Below are positions 54,309 through 64,000 of a stretch of 64,000 bases of DNA, piece after piece. The stretch spans positions 4,154,001 to 4,218,000 of the forward strand of contig NZ_CP075371.1 of the NCBI RefSeq assembly GCF_018459925.1, given 5' to 3'. Numbering within the stretch: position 1 is the stretch's first letter; every line of letters begins with the position of its first letter. This DNA comes from Nocardioides aquaticus (lineage in GTDB: Bacteria; Actinomycetota; Actinomycetes; Propionibacteriales; Nocardioidaceae). A program made the translations under genes and the position numbers. Below the pieces are notes generated by a model that worked only from the letters and a program-made list of their open reading frames with translations, was not told the origin of the DNA and did not search any database.

Positions 54309-54871
54309 CGCTCGCCCTCCCGGCCCGCCGGGGCGGGGGCGGCGTACGTCCCGCGGTAGTAGTCGGCCTCGTCGTCGCCCAGCAGCATCGCGTGCGGCGG
54401 CTGCTCCATGCCGGGCAGCAGCGGGGCGAGCAGGTCGGACTTCTCGTAGATCAGGTCGGCGCGGTTGTCGTCGGCCAGCTCGTACTCGTTGGTCATCGTC
54501 AGCGCGCGCGTCGGGCAGGCCTCGATGCACAGCCCGCACAGGATGCAGCGCAGGTAGTTGATCTGGTAGACGCGGCCGTACCGCTCCCCGGGCGACATCC
54601 GGTGCTCGTCGGTGTTCGCGTCGCCCTCGACGTAGATCGCGTCGGCCGGGCAGGCCCAGGCGCAGAGCTCGCAGCCGATGCACTTCTCCAGCCCGTCGGG
54701 CCACCGGTTGAGCTGGTGCCGTCCGTGGAAGCGGGGCGCGGTGGGCAGCTTCTCGAAGGGGTACTGCTCGGTGACCACCTTGCGGAACATCGTCCGGAAG
54801 GTGACGCCGAAGCCGGCGACGGGGTCCCAGAACTGCTCCTTGAGCGTGGGCCCCTGGGGCTTGTCTGCCAT
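54305..54871 (-). CDS. nuoI: NADH-quinone oxidoreductase subunit I
   Basis: 188 residues from ATG 54871, one base overlapping the nuoH stop (TGATG). It contains two 4Fe-4S motifs, [12 protein letters not shown] and [12 protein letters not shown], that form clusters N6a and N6b passing electrons to NuoB. The tail after about residue 150 is polar. Confidence 0.97.
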   Translation of the reverse strand: MADKPQGPTLKEQFWDPVAGFGVTFRTMFRKVVTEQYPFEKLPTAPRFHGRHQLNRWPDGLEKCIGCELCAWACPADAIYVEGDANTDEHRMSPGERYGRVYQINYLRCILCGLCIEACPTRALTMTNEYELADDNRADLIYEKSDLLAPLLPGMEQPPHAMLLGDDEADYYRGTYAAPAPAGREGER

Positions 54872-56175
54872 CAGCTCTCCTCGTGGGCGGTGCGGGTGGC
54901 GGTGGCGGTGGTGCCGCGCGTGGTCGGGGTGGCCGAGGTCGGGAAGACCAGCGGCGCGGCGGCGCCGCGGACGGCACCACCCTCGGGCAGGGACGGCACC
55001 GGGAAGGCACCGGTCGGCTCGGCGACCGGGGAGACGTCCTCGGACTCGTCGCCGCCGACGAACAGCAGCCCGACCAGGACGACGGCGACGACGGCACCGA
55101 CCACGATCAGGCCCTGGCGGTCCAGGCCGCCGTCGAGCGTGGCGGCGCGGATCGCGGCGACCGCCACGATCCAGGCCAGCGAGACCGGGATCAGCACCTT
55201 CCAGCCGAAGTCCATGAACTGGTCGTAGCGCAGCCGCGGCAGCGTCCCCCGCAGCCAGATGAACATGAAGATGAAGGCGAGGACCTTGCCGAAGAACCAC
55301 AGCACCGGCCAGTAGCCCTCGTTGAAGCCGGGGTAGAGCCGGTCGATCCAGAACGGGGCGCGCCAGCCGCCGAGGAACAGCGTGGTGGCCAGCGCCGAGA
55401 CGGTGGCCATGTTGATGTACTCGCCGAGGAAGAACAGCGCGAACTTCAGCGAGGAGTACTCGGTGTGGAACCCGCCGACCAGCTCGCCCTCGGCCTCGGG
55501 GAGGTCGAACGGGGCGCGGTTGGTCTCCCCCACCATCGAGATCACGTAGACCACGAAGCTGGGCAGCAGGACCAGCCCGAACCACCAGTCCTCCTGGGCC
55601 GCGACGATCTCGGAGGTCGACAGCGAGCCGGCGTAGAGGAACACCGCGACCAGCGCGAGGCCCATCGAGACCTCGTAGGAGATCATCTGCGCGCTCGAGC
55701 GGAGCCCGCCGAGCAGGGAGTACGTCGACCCGCTCGACCAGCCGCCGAGCACGATGCCGTAGATGCCGATCGAGGCGATCGCCATCACGAACAGCACGGC
55801 CACGGGCATGTCGGTGAGCTGCAGCGGCGTGGTGAGGTCGCTGAACGGGACGCCGACCTCGGGGCCGAAGGGGATGACCGAGAAGGTCACGAACGCCGGC
55901 ACCACGGTGATCACCGGGGCGATGATGAAGACCACCTTGTCGGCGGCCTTGGGGACGATGTCCTCCTTCAGCGCCAGCTTCACGCCGTCGGCGAGGGACT
56001 GGAGCAGGCCGAAGGGGCCGTGCACGTTGGGCCCGATGCGGTGCTGCATCCGGGCGACGACCTTGCGCTCCCACCAGATGTTGAACAGGGTGAGCAGGAC
56101 CAGGATCACGAAGATGATCACGGCCTTGATGGCCGAGAGCCACCACGGGTCCTGGCCGAAGACGTCGAGGCTCAC
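54871..56175 (-). CDS. nuoH: NADH-quinone oxidoreductase subunit H
   Basis: 434 residues from GTG 56175, overlapping the nuoG stop as GTGA. Eight or so hydrophobic segments; conserved quinone-site loops are [37 protein letters not shown] and [13 protein letters not shown]. The C-terminal 75 residues add one more hydrophobic helix and a polar tail, as in other actinobacteria. Confidence 0.97.
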   Translation of the reverse strand: MSLDVFGQDPWWLSAIKAVIIFVILVLLTLFNIWWERKVVARMQHRIGPNVHGPFGLLQSLADGVKLALKEDIVPKAADKVVFIIAPVITVVPAFVTFSVIPFGPEVGVPFSDLTTPLQLTDMPVAVLFVMAIASIGIYGIVLGGWSSGSTYSLLGGLRSSAQMISYEVSMGLALVAVFLYAGSLSTSEIVAAQEDWWFGLVLLPSFVVYVISMVGETNRAPFDLPEAEGELVGGFHTEYSSLKFALFFLGEYINMATVSALATTLFLGGWRAPFWIDRLYPGFNEGYWPVLWFFGKVLAFIFMFIWLRGTLPRLRYDQFMDFGWKVLIPVSLAWIVAVAAIRAATLDGGLDRQGLIVVGAVVAVVLVGLLFVGGDESEDVSPVAEPTGAFPVPSLPEGGAVRGAAAPLVFPTSATPTTRGTTATATRTAHEES

Positions 56176-58595
56176 TGCTCGGCTCCTCTCACGGTGACGC
56201 GGGTGCCCGGGGAGGCGAGGTCGGCCAGCACGCCGCCGGCGGCGGAGCGGGCCGGGACCCACACGACGCCCTCGGGCAGGCCGGCGGTGGGCACGACGGG
56301 CAGGGTGAGCGTGCCGCGGTCACCGGTCAGGGTGACGGTGTCGCCGAGGGCGGCGTGCGCGGACGGTGCGACGCGGGCGACGGCCGGGCGGGCGGTGGCG
56401 GCGAGGTACTTGTCGCCGTCGAGCAGCGAGGCGTCGTCGAGCATCTGCTTCCAGCTGGCCAGCACCAGGCCCTCCCCGGTCGCGGGTGCGGCCGCGGGGA
56501 CCTGCGGGGCGGCCGGGCGGGCACCGTCCCAGGGACCCATCTGCTCCATCGCGGCGCGCGCCTGCTCGGGCGTACGGAAGCCCAGCGGGCGGCCGAGCTC
56601 CTCGGCGATGCCCGCCAGCGCCCGGGTGTCGGGCAGCGAGCGCGGGTCGGCGAAGACGGCGTCGAACGGCCGCGGCCGTCCCTCCCAGGTGACGAAGGTG
56701 CCGGGCTTGTCGCAGACCGGGGCGACCGGCAGGACCACGTCCGCGGCGCGGGTCACGTCGGTCTCGCGCAGCTCGAGCGACACCACGAAGGAGGCCGCGG
56801 CGAGCGCGGCCCGGAGGGCGGCCGGGTCCGCGGTGTCGTCGGGGTCGACCCCGCCGACCACGAGCCCGGCCAGCTCACCTGCGGCCGCGGCGGCCACGAT
56901 CGCGTCGGCGTCGCGGCCGACGGCGTCGGGCAGCGTGGGCACGCCCCAGGCGGCGGCGGCGTCGACGCGGGCGGCCGGGTCGGCCACCGGTCGTCCGCCG
57001 GGCAGCAGGCCGGGCAGGCAGCCGGTCTCGACCGCGCCCCGGTCACCGGCCCGGCGCGGCACCCAGGCCAGCCGGGCACCGGTGCGGGCGGCCAGCGCGG
57101 CGGCGGCCGAGAAGGCGCCGGGCGAGGTGGCGAGGCGCTCGCCGAGGAGGACCACGGCGTGCTTGTCGACGCCGAACTCGCCCTGCTCGACCAGGGACGC
57201 CACCGCGGCGGCCTCCTCGCCGGGCGCGGTCGCGACCAGGCGGCCGTCGAGCTTCTCCAGCCCGCGGGAGGCGAAGGGGGCGACGGACACGACCCGGGTG
57301 GTGCCGTCGCGGACCCCCTTGCGCAGCCGCAGGAAGATCGTGCCGGCCTCGTCCTCGGGCTCCAGCCCGACCAGCACGACGACCGGGGCGGTCTCGAGGT
57401 CGGCGTAGGAGACCCCGCCGTCCCAGGGCGTGCCCAGCACGACCGTGGAGGCCAGGAAGTCGGCCTCCTCGGCGGAGTGCGGGCGGGCGCGGAAGTCGAC
57501 GTCGTTCGTGCCGAGCGCGACCCGGGCGAAGGAGCTGTACGCGAAGGCGTCCTCGGCGGTCAGCCGGCCGCCGGGCAACACCCCGACGCCGCCGGCGGTC
57601 CGGGCCCGCTCCAGACCGCGAGCGGCGACGGCGAAGGCCTCGGGCCAGGACGCGGGGCGCAGCGAGCCGTCCTCGTCGCGCACCTGGGGGTAGGTCAGCC
57701 GGTCCTGCTCGTGGGTGTAGGCGAACCCGAAGCGGTCCTTGTCGGTGATCCACTCCTCGTTGACCTCGGGGTCGTTGCCGGCCAGGCGGCGCATCACCTT
57801 GCCGCGACGGTGGTCGACGCGGATCGCGGCGCCGCAGGCGTCGTGCTCACCGACGGCCGGGGTGGAGACGAGGTCGAAGGGCCGCGAGCGGAAGCGGTAC
57901 TCCGCCGAGGTCAGCGCGCCCACCGGGCAGATCTGGATGGTGTTGCCCGAGAAGTACGACTGCAGCGGCTCCTTCTCGTAGATGCCGACCTGCTGCAGCG
58001 CGCCGCGCTCGACCAGCGCGATGAAGGGGTCGCCGGCGACCTGCTCGGAGAAGCGGGTGCAGCGCGCGCAGAGCACGCAGCGCTCCCGGTCGAGGAGGAC
58101 GTTGGCGGAGATGTTGATCGGCTTGGGGTAGGTCCGCTTGACCCCGCCCGAGCCGGAGAACCGCGACTCCCCCCGCCCGTTGGACATGGCCTGGTTCTGC
58201 AGCGGGCACTCCCCGCCCTTGTCGCAGACCGGGCAGTCCAGCGGGTGGTTGACCAGCAGGAACTCCATCACGCCCTGCTGGGCCTTGTCGGCGACGTCGC
58301 TGGTGGCCTGGGTGCTGACCACCATGCCCTCGGCGACCGGCAGCGTGCACGAGGCCTGCGGCTTGGGCATGCCGCGGCCGTTGCCGGCGTCGGGCACCTC
58401 GACCAGGCACTGGCGGCAGGCGCCGACGGGCTCCAGGAGCGGGTGGTCGCAGAACCGCGGGATCTGGATGCCGACCTGCTCGGCGGCCCGGATCACCAGG
58501 GTGCCCTTGGGCACGCTGGTCTGGACCCCGTCGATGGTGACGGTGACCAGGTCGGTGCGCTGGTCGTGCTGGGCCTTCTCGGGCGTGGTGGTCAT
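56172..58595 (-). CDS. nuoG: NADH-quinone oxidoreductase subunit G
   Basis: 807 residues. The N-terminal iron-sulphur region has a 2Fe-2S domain ([19 protein letters not shown]), the His/Cys cluster motif [19 protein letters not shown], and a 4Fe-4S pair [13 protein letters not shown] with ICPVGALT. The remainder is the degenerate molybdopterin-oxidoreductase domain without cofactor signatures. It carries electrons in the peripheral arm. It starts 5 bp after the nuoF stop. Confidence 0.97.
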   Translation of the reverse strand: MTTTPEKAQHDQRTDLVTVTIDGVQTSVPKGTLVIRAAEQVGIQIPRFCDHPLLEPVGACRQCLVEVPDAGNGRGMPKPQASCTLPVAEGMVVSTQATSDVADKAQQGVMEFLLVNHPLDCPVCDKGGECPLQNQAMSNGRGESRFSGSGGVKRTYPKPINISANVLLDRERCVLCARCTRFSEQVAGDPFIALVERGALQQVGIYEKEPLQSYFSGNTIQICPVGALTSAEYRFRSRPFDLVSTPAVGEHDACGAAIRVDHRRGKVMRRLAGNDPEVNEEWITDKDRFGFAYTHEQDRLTYPQVRDEDGSLRPASWPEAFAVAARGLERARTAGGVGVLPGGRLTAEDAFAYSSFARVALGTNDVDFRARPHSAEEADFLASTVVLGTPWDGGVSYADLETAPVVVLVGLEPEDEAGTIFLRLRKGVRDGTTRVVSVAPFASRGLEKLDGRLVATAPGEEAAAVASLVEQGEFGVDKHAVVLLGERLATSPGAFSAAAALAARTGARLAWVPRRAGDRGAVETGCLPGLLPGGRPVADPAARVDAAAAWGVPTLPDAVGRDADAIVAAAAAGELAGLVVGGVDPDDTADPAALRAALAAASFVVSLELRETDVTRAADVVLPVAPVCDKPGTFVTWEGRPRPFDAVFADPRSLPDTRALAGIAEELGRPLGFRTPEQARAAMEQMGPWDGARPAAPQVPAAAPATGEGLVLASWKQMLDDASLLDGDKYLAATARPAVARVAPSAHAALGDTVTLTGDRGTLTLPVVPTAGLPEGVVWVPARSAAGGVLADLASPGTRVTVRGAEQ

Positions 58596-58599
58596 GGGC

Positions 58600-59928
58600 T
58601 CAGGCTCCGGTGGTGGCCGGCACCGCGGCGTCGGCGAACAGGGTGGAGGCGGCCGGGTCGAACGGGCAGCCGCCGTGCTCGAGGTGGGCGAGGTACTCGT
58701 CGCGGAAGTGCTGGATCGAGCTCGAGATGGGGCTGGTCGCCCCGTCCCCGAGCGCGCAGAACGAGCGGCCCAGGATGTTGTCGCACTGGTCGAGGAGCAG
58801 GTCGAGGTCCTCGGGGCTGCCCTGGCCGGCCTCGAGCCGGGCCAGGGTCTGCACGAGCCACCAGGTGCCCTCGCGGCACGGGGTGCACTTGCCGCAGGAC
58901 TCGTGCTTGTAGAACTCGGTCCAGCGCAGCACGGCCCGCACCACGCAGGTGGTCTCGTCGAAGATCTGCAGGGCGCGCGTGCCGAGCATCGACCCGGCGC
59001 CGGCGACGCCCTCGAAGTCCAGCGGGACGTCGAGGTGCTCGGCGGTCAGGATCGGGGTGCTGGAGCCGCCGGGGGTCCAGAACTTCAGCTCGTGGCCCTC
59101 GCGGATCCCCCCGGCGAGGTCGATCAGCTGGCGCAGGGTGATCCCCAGCGGGGCCTCGTACTGACCGGGGCGACGGACGTGGCCGGAGAGGGAGAAGATC
59201 CCGAAGCCCTGGGACTTCTCGGTGCCCATCGAGGCGAACCAGTCGGCGCCGCGGCCCACGATGCTGGGCACCGAGGCGATCGACTCGACGTTGTTGATCA
59301 CGGTGGGGCTGGCGTACAGCCCGGCGACGGCCGGGAACGGCGGACGCAGGCGGGGCTGGCCGCGACGGCCCTCGAGGCCCTCGAGCAGCGCCGTCTCCTC
59401 GCCGCAGATGTAGGCGCCGGCGCCGGTGTGGACCACGACGTCGAGGTCGTAGCCGGACCCGTGGATGTTCTTGCCGAGGTGGCCGGCGAGGTAGGCCTCC
59501 TGCACGGCCTTCTGCACCCGCCGCACGACGTGGAGGATCTCGCCGCGGATGTAGATGAAGGCGTGGTGGGCGCGGATGGCGTAGCTGGAGATGATCACGC
59601 CCTCCACCAGCAGGTGGGGGCTGGCCATCATCAGCGGGGTGTCCTTGCAGGTGCCCGGCTCGGACTCGTCGGCGTTGACCACCAGGTACTTCGGCTTGGG
59701 GTTGTCCTGCGGGATGAAGCTCCACTTCATCCCGGTGGGGAACCCGGCGCCGCCGCGTCCGCGCAGGCCGGAGGTCTTGACGGCCTCGACCACGGCGGAG
59801 GGCTCCATGCCCAGGGCGACGTCGAGCGCGCGGTAGCCGCCGCGGGACTCGTAGGTCTCGAGGGTCCAGCTGCGCTCGGCGTCCCAGTCGTCGGTCAGGA
59901 CCGGGGTCAGGGTGCTGATCTGGCTCAC
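58600..59928 (-). CDS. nuoF: NADH-quinone oxidoreductase subunit F
   Basis: 442 residues. FMN and NADH sites are [17 protein letters not shown] and [19 protein letters not shown]; the 4Fe-4S N3 motif is [15 protein letters not shown] with a fourth Cys in [11 protein letters not shown]. It takes electrons from NADH. The GTG start at 59928 forms a GTGA overlap with the corrected nuoE stop, which supports the frameshift repair of nuoE. Confidence 0.97.
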   Translation of the reverse strand: MSQISTLTPVLTDDWDAERSWTLETYESRGGYRALDVALGMEPSAVVEAVKTSGLRGRGGAGFPTGMKWSFIPQDNPKPKYLVVNADESEPGTCKDTPLMMASPHLLVEGVIISSYAIRAHHAFIYIRGEILHVVRRVQKAVQEAYLAGHLGKNIHGSGYDLDVVVHTGAGAYICGEETALLEGLEGRRGQPRLRPPFPAVAGLYASPTVINNVESIASVPSIVGRGADWFASMGTEKSQGFGIFSLSGHVRRPGQYEAPLGITLRQLIDLAGGIREGHELKFWTPGGSSTPILTAEHLDVPLDFEGVAGAGSMLGTRALQIFDETTCVVRAVLRWTEFYKHESCGKCTPCREGTWWLVQTLARLEAGQGSPEDLDLLLDQCDNILGRSFCALGDGATSPISSSIQHFRDEYLAHLEHGGCPFDPAASTLFADAAVPATTGA

Positions 59929-60721
59929 GTCGCGTCGCCCTTCTCGGCTGCGGTGGTGTCGGTCGGGCTGTCGGCCTCGACCGCGGCCGCGGTCGCCATG
60001 GAGTCGTCGGACTCCTCGGCCCCGCGACGGACTTCTCGGGCTCCTCCGGCACGCCGGTGTCCGCCCCCTGCGTGACCCGGGCGTCGCTGTCCGGCGCGGT
60101 CCAGCCGCGCTCCCGGGCGATGCCGAGGCCGACCAGGCTGGCGTGGCCGGCGGAGGGGCCCTCGTCGGCCCGGTCGTCGGGGAAGCCGGCCAGCACCCGC
60201 TCGGCCTCGCGCCAGGTGCAGATGCGCGGGCCGCGGGTGGAGCGGACCTCCTTGCCCGCGCGGAGGTCGTCGACGACCGCGGTGGCCGAGGCCGGGGTCT
60301 GGTCGTCCATGAACTCCCAGTTCACCATCATCACCGGCGCGTAGTCGCAGGCCGCGTTGCACTCGAGGTGCTCGAGGGTGATCTTGCCGTCGGTGGTGGT
60401 CTCGTCGTTGCCCACCTCGAGATGCTGCTGGAGCCGCTCGAAGATCAGGTCGCCGCCCATCACCGCGCAGAGCGTGTTGGTGCAGACGCCGACGTGGTAC
60501 TCCCCCACCGGCTTGCGCTTGTACATCGTGTAGAACGTCGCGACGCCGCTGACCTCGGCGGCCGACAGGCCCAGGATCTCGGCGCAGGTCTCGATGCCGT
60601 CGGCGGTGACGCGGCCCTCGGCGGACTGCACGAGGTGCAGCATCGGCAGCAGCCCGGAGCGGGCCTCGGGGTAGCGGGCCGCGATCTGTCGCAGCTCGGT
60701 GCGGGTCTGGTCGTCGATCAC
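59925..60721 (-). CDS. nuoE: NADH-quinone oxidoreductase subunit E (one-base frameshift near the 3' end)
   Basis: 2Fe-2S subunit with [14 protein letters not shown] and [14 protein letters not shown]. From ATG 60721 the frame is good to about residue 230 and then, uncorrected, runs antisense-free into nuoF for hundreds of codons. One extra C in the four-C run at 60020-60023 (plus strand) moves it into the frame ending AEKGDAT and a TGA at 59925-59927 that overlaps the nuoF GTG. The corrected length is 265 residues, with an acidic C-terminal tail longer than E. coli NuoE (166). Confidence 0.92.
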
Positions 60722-62091
60722 CGGTCGACACCTCCCATCACGGGGTCGATGGAGGCGATGGCCACGATCACGTCGGCGATCATGCCGCCCTCGGCCATCA
60801 CGCTGGTGGCCTGCAGGTTGGTGAAGGACGGGTCGCGGAAGTGCGCCCGGAAGGGACGCGTGCCGCCGTCGCTGACCAGGTGGGCGCCGAGCTCGCCGCG
60901 GGGCGACTCGATCGGCACGTACGCCTGGCCGGCCGGCACCCGGAACCCCTCGGTGACCAGCTTGAAGTGGTGGATCAGGCCCTCCATGGACTCGCCCATG
61001 ATGTGGCGGATGTGGTCGAGGCTGTTGCCCATGCCGTCGGAGCCGATCGAGAGCTGGCTGGGCCAGGCGATCTTCTTGTCGGCGACCATGACCGGCGCGC
61101 CCTCGAGGCCGGCGAGGCGCTCGGCGGCCTGCTCGACGATCTTGAGCGACTCGTGCATCTCGTTGACGCGCACGCGGAAGCGCCCGTACGAGTCGGCGGT
61201 GTCCCAGGTCTGGACGTCGAAGTCGTAGGTCTCGTAGCCGCAGTACGGCTGCGTCTTGCGCAGGTCCCAGGGGTACCCCGTGGCCCGCAGCGGCGGGCCG
61301 GTCAGGCCGAGCGCCAGGCAGCCCTCGAGGTCGAGGGTGCCGATGCCCTCCAGGCGGGCCTTGAAGATCGGGTTGGCGTTGCAGAGCGCCTCGATCTCGG
61401 GCAGCCGCTTGCGCATCAGGGCCACGAAGGAGCCGATCTCCTCCAGCGCGCCCGGCGGGAGGTCCTGCGCCACGCCGCCGGGGCGGATGAACGCGTGGTT
61501 CATCCGGAGCCCGGTGATCAGCTCGAACAGGTCCAGGACCAGCTCGCGCTCGCGGAACCCGATGGTCATCACCGTCAGCGCGCCGAGCTCCATGCCGCCG
61601 GTGGCGATGGCCACCAGGTGCGAGGAGATCCGGTTCAGCTCCATCATCAGGACCCGCATGACGCTGGCCTTCTCGGGGATGTCGTCCTCGATGCCCAGCA
61701 GGCGCTCGACGCCGAGGCTGTAGGTCGCCTCGTTGAAGAACGGCGCGAGGTAGTCCATCCGGGTGCAGAACGTGGTGCCCTGCACCCAGGTGCGGTACTC
61801 CATGTTCTTCTCGATGCCGGTGTGGAGGTAGCCGATGCCGCAGCGGGCCTCGGAGACCGTCTCCCCCTCGAGCTCGAGGATCAGGCGCAGCACCCCGTGG
61901 GTGGAGGGGTGCTGGGGGCCCATGTTGACGACGACGCGTTCCTCGTCGCCCTCCGCGAGCCCCTCGGTGATGGAGTCCCAGTCCTGGCCGGTGACGGTGA
62001 AGACCCGTCCCTCGGTGGTCTCGGACGATCCGGCGTAGAGGTCCTCCTGCGTGCCTGCGGCACGCCCGGGGCCTGGTTCGAAGGTGGTCAT
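60718..62091 (-). CDS. nuoD: NADH-quinone oxidoreductase subunit D
   Basis: 457 residues from ATG 62091 ([13 protein letters not shown]), sharing one base with the nuoC stop. The 49-kDa subunit motifs are [36 protein letters not shown] and [24 protein letters not shown] stretch ([18 protein letters not shown]). With NuoB it forms the quinone pocket. It overlaps nuoE by 4 bp. Confidence 0.97.
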   Translation of the reverse strand: MTTFEPGPGRAAGTQEDLYAGSSETTEGRVFTVTGQDWDSITEGLAEGDEERVVVNMGPQHPSTHGVLRLILELEGETVSEARCGIGYLHTGIEKNMEYRTWVQGTTFCTRMDYLAPFFNEATYSLGVERLLGIEDDIPEKASVMRVLMMELNRISSHLVAIATGGMELGALTVMTIGFRERELVLDLFELITGLRMNHAFIRPGGVAQDLPPGALEEIGSFVALMRKRLPEIEALCNANPIFKARLEGIGTLDLEGCLALGLTGPPLRATGYPWDLRKTQPYCGYETYDFDVQTWDTADSYGRFRVRVNEMHESLKIVEQAAERLAGLEGAPVMVADKKIAWPSQLSIGSDGMGNSLDHIRHIMGESMEGLIHHFKLVTEGFRVPAGQAYVPIESPRGELGAHLVSDGGTRPFRAHFRDPSFTNLQATSVMAEGGMIADVIVAIASIDPVMGGVDR

Positions 62092-62849
62092 CAGGTGTAG
62101 GACCTCCGCTGGTCCGGCGGCGGCACGGTGCCGCCCTTGTACTCGACGGGGATGCCGCCCAGCGGGTAGTCCTTGCGCTGGGGGTGGCCCGGCCAGTCGT
62201 CGGGCATGAGGATGCGCGTGAGCGCCGGGTGGCCCTCGAAGACCAGGCCGAACATGTCGAACGCCTCCCGCTCGTGCCAGTCGGCGGTCGGGTAGACGGC
62301 GACGACCGACGGCAGGCGGGGGTCGCTGTCGGGCACGCCGACCTCGAGCCGGATCCGGCGGTTGTAGGTCATCGAGAGCAGGTGGTGCACCGCGTGCAGC
62401 TCGCGCCCGGTGTCGTCGGGGTAGTGCACCCCGCTGACCGAGGAGCACAGCTCGAAGCGCAGCCGCGGGTCGTCGCGCAGCGCCCGGGCGACCTCGAGCA
62501 GGTCCTCGCGGCGCACGTGGAAGGTGATCTCGCCGCGGTCGACGACGACCGCGCCGAGGGCGTGCTCGTGGCCGCCGCCGAGGCCCGCCAGGTGCTCGAG
62601 CAGGGCGTCGGCGACCTCGTCGAACCAGCCGCCGAACGGGCGGCCGGTCGGGGGCGGGAACACCACGGGGGCGACCAGGCCGCCGTACCCGCTGGTGTCA
62701 CCGGTGCCCTTGGCGCCGAACATGCCGGTGCGCACGCCGCGCGAGGAGACCTGGCCCGGCGGTGCCGGCAGGTTCTCGGGGGACTGCTCCACCGCGGGCT
62801 GGCCCGCGGCGTCGGGGCCGGTGGGGCGCTCGCCGTCGGGGGGCGTCAC
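62091..62849 (-). CDS. nuoC: NADH-quinone oxidoreductase subunit C
   Basis: 252 residues from GTG 62849, overlapping the nuoB stop as GTGA; the open frame to 63419 is the shadow of nuoB. The 30-kDa subunit signature is [21 protein letters not shown] followed by [20 protein letters not shown]. An actinobacterial N-terminal extension of about 60 residues (Pro/Gly-rich) precedes the core. Confidence 0.96.
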   Translation of the reverse strand: MTPPDGERPTGPDAAGQPAVEQSPENLPAPPGQVSSRGVRTGMFGAKGTGDTSGYGGLVAPVVFPPPTGRPFGGWFDEVADALLEHLAGLGGGHEHALGAVVVDRGEITFHVRREDLLEVARALRDDPRLRFELCSSVSGVHYPDDTGRELHAVHHLLSMTYNRRIRLEVGVPDSDPRLPSVVAVYPTADWHEREAFDMFGLVFEGHPALTRILMPDDWPGHPQRKDYPLGGIPVEYKGGTVPPPDQRRSYT

Positions 62850-63400
62850 CGCAGCAGGCCCGTCATGTCGGAGGTCGGGGCGGCGGCCAGGGCCGCGTTC
62901 TCGAGCGCGGTGACCTCGGCGCGACGGTTCGGGCCGAGCTTCTCGGCCTGGACCCGGTCGTGCAGCTTGAGGATCGCGTCGATCAGCATCTCCGGGCGCG
63001 GCGGGCAGCCGGGGAGGTACATGTCGACGGGCACGACGTGGTCGACGCCCTGGACGATCGCGTAGTTGTTGAACATCCCGCCGCTGGAGGCGCAGACGCC
63101 CATCGCGAGGACGTACTTGGGGTTGGCCATCTGGTCGTAGATCTGGCGCAGGACCGGGGCCATCTTCTGGCTGACGCGCCCGGCCACGATCATTAGGTCG
63201 GCCTGGCGCGGGCTGGCGCGGAAGACCTCCATGCCGAAGCGGGCCATGTCGTACTTCGGGCCGCCGCTGGTCATCATCTCGATCGCGCAGCAGGCCAGGC
63301 CGAAGGTCGCGGGCCAGAACGACGCCTTGCGCATGTAGCCGGCCACCCCCTCGACGGTCGTGAGGAGGACGCCGCTGGGGAGCTTCTCTTCGAGGCCCAT
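62846..63400 (-). CDS. nuoB: NADH-quinone oxidoreductase subunit B
   Basis: 184 residues. The N2 4Fe-4S cluster ligands appear in [11 protein letters not shown] (adjacent cysteines), [14 protein letters not shown] and [10 protein letters not shown]. It passes electrons to the quinone. It starts 82 bp after the nuoA stop, the largest gap inside the operon. Confidence 0.98.
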   Translation of the reverse strand: MGLEEKLPSGVLLTTVEGVAGYMRKASFWPATFGLACCAIEMMTSGGPKYDMARFGMEVFRASPRQADLMIVAGRVSQKMAPVLRQIYDQMANPKYVLAMGVCASSGGMFNNYAIVQGVDHVVPVDMYLPGCPPRPEMLIDAILKLHDRVQAEKLGPNRRAEVTALENAALAAAPTSDMTGLLR

Positions 63401-63482
63401 GGCTGGAACCTTTCGTCACTGTCCGGTGGGAAGGACTGTCCGGTACGGGGGACCGGGAGGCGGTGCCGCCCGGCGTGGCTGG

Positions 63483-63841
63483 TCAGTCCCAGTCGAGACC
63501 ACCGCGACGCCACTCGTAGGCGTAGGCGATGGTGATGTTGAACAGGAAGAGCACGACGGCGAAGAAGCCGAACCACTGGAGCTGGTCGAAGTAGACCGCC
63601 CACGGGACCAGGAACATGATCTCGACGTCGAAGATGATGAAGGTCATCGCGACCGTGTAGTACTTCACCGGGAACCGGCCGCCCCCACGGGCTGGGGCGT
63701 GGGGTCGATGCCGCACTCGTAGGAGTCCAGGCGGGCCCGGTTGTAGCGCGCGGGCCCGGTCAGCGTGCTGATGGCCACCGAGAAGACGGCGAAGCCGGCC
63801 GCGAGGCCCGCCAGCCACAGGACCGGGGTGTAGAGCTCCAT
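63483..63841 (-). CDS. nuoA: NADH-quinone oxidoreductase subunit A (one-base frameshift in this sequence)
   Basis: From ATG 63841 (MELYTPVLWLAGLAAGFAV) the frame carries the first helix and the conserved YNRARLDSYECGIDPTPQPVG, then breaks at the five-C run 63682-63686. The next frame gives GRFPVKYYTVAMTFIIFDVE, two more helices and ends YEWRRGGLDWD at 63483. One extra base yields 119 residues, the normal NuoA size. Three-helix subunit of the complex I membrane arm and first gene of the operon. Confidence 0.93.
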
Positions 63842-63879
63842 GCAGGTTCCCTCCGAGTTCTCCGCGCGCCTCGTGACCT

Positions 63880-63895
63880 TGTGAAGCCGTTCACG
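63880..63895. promoter_or_regulatory. Rex operator upstream of nuoA
   Basis: TGTGAAGCCGTTCACG on the plus strand matches the Streptomyces Rex operator TGTGAA-N3-GTTCACA except for the last base. Rex senses the NADH/NAD ratio and is known to control nuo in Streptomyces coelicolor. It lies between the candidate promoter and the nuoA start. Confidence 0.8.
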
Positions 63896-63910
63896 AGTGG
63901 CGCGGGACAC

Positions 63911-63939
63911 AGTCTGCCACTCGGGGCCGACCCCGTCAC
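63911..63939 (-). promoter_or_regulatory. candidate nuo operon promoter
   Basis: Minus-strand -35-like GTGACG (63934-63939) and -10-like CAGACT (63911-63916) are spaced by 17 bp, about 70 bp upstream of nuoA. The Rex site would lie just downstream of the start point as a roadblock. The same -35 and spacing occur upstream of mceG. Confidence 0.4.
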
Positions 63940-64000
63940 GTCGGGGGTGGTCCGGGTCACGCCGGGCCTGCTAGGCGCCTGACCTGGTCATTTAGGTCAG

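Noticed and set aside
58592..60721. A 709-residue NuoE-like fusion protein.
   Set aside because: The part after residue 230 is the out-of-frame reading of nuoF; a single missing base in nuoE explains it.

Overview
The window is very GC-rich chromosomal DNA with GTG/ATG starts, many 4-bp ATGA/GTGA gene overlaps and leaderless-type promoters. It looks like a high-GC actinobacterium, most likely the Nocardioides/Nocardioidaceae group. Supporting this are the tRNA-Thr/tRNA-Met/rpmG/hadA-hadB and tRNA-Trp/secE/nusG/rplK/rplA order, a complete Mce operon with its own ATPase, a 13E12-type DUF222/HNH gene with an actinobacterial SOS box, and menaquinone-type complex I linked to a polyprenyl diphosphate synthase. 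The species assignment is inference.

Layout. 1-8037 (minus): an Mce lipid-transport operon, mceG-yrbEA-yrbEB-mceA-B-C-D-E, cut by the left edge inside the MceE lipoprotein. 8373-12430 (minus): the ribosomal/transcription block tRNA-Trp, secE, nusG, rplK, rplA, rplJ, rplL, with a separate promoter and structured leader for rplJL. 12591-19383: a universal stress protein, an APC permease, an aminotransferase, an adenosine-deaminase-like protein, a small secreted protein, an APH-type kinase and murB. 19376-20702 (minus): hadB-like, hadA-like, rpmG, tRNA-Met and tRNA-Thr. 20736-28163: thioesterase, DNA-3-methyladenine glycosylase, pirin, a YdeP-type molybdopterin oxidoreductase and a secreted RCC1-repeat protein. 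28228-31386: a homogentisate (tyrosine) degradation locus. 31427-33998: two glycosyltransferases. 34085-38104: AbgT transporter, M20 hydrolase and metallophosphoesterase. 38118-39992: a LexA-boxed DUF222/HNH nuclease gene bracketed by inverted copies of a dispersed palindromic repeat. 40031-44813: purU, tRNA-Tyr, a YajQ-family gene and the ferredoxin-dependent korAB. 44824-46959: two paralogous secreted proteins and rarD. 46956-63841 (minus): nuoA-N followed by a translationally coupled polyprenyl diphosphate synthase, behind a near-consensus Rex operator.

Two themes stand out. First, five genes (murB, pirin, fumarylacetoacetase, nuoE, nuoA) each lack exactly one G/C in a homopolymer run. Adding one base gives a clean full-length frame every time, so systematic indel error in the sequence is more likely than five pseudogenes. 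Second, the SOS-controlled DUF222/HNH gene between inverted repeat pairs, with further repeat copies elsewhere (one forming the N-terminus of a neighbouring enzyme), looks like a possible mobile unit and is the best candidate for undescribed biology here.
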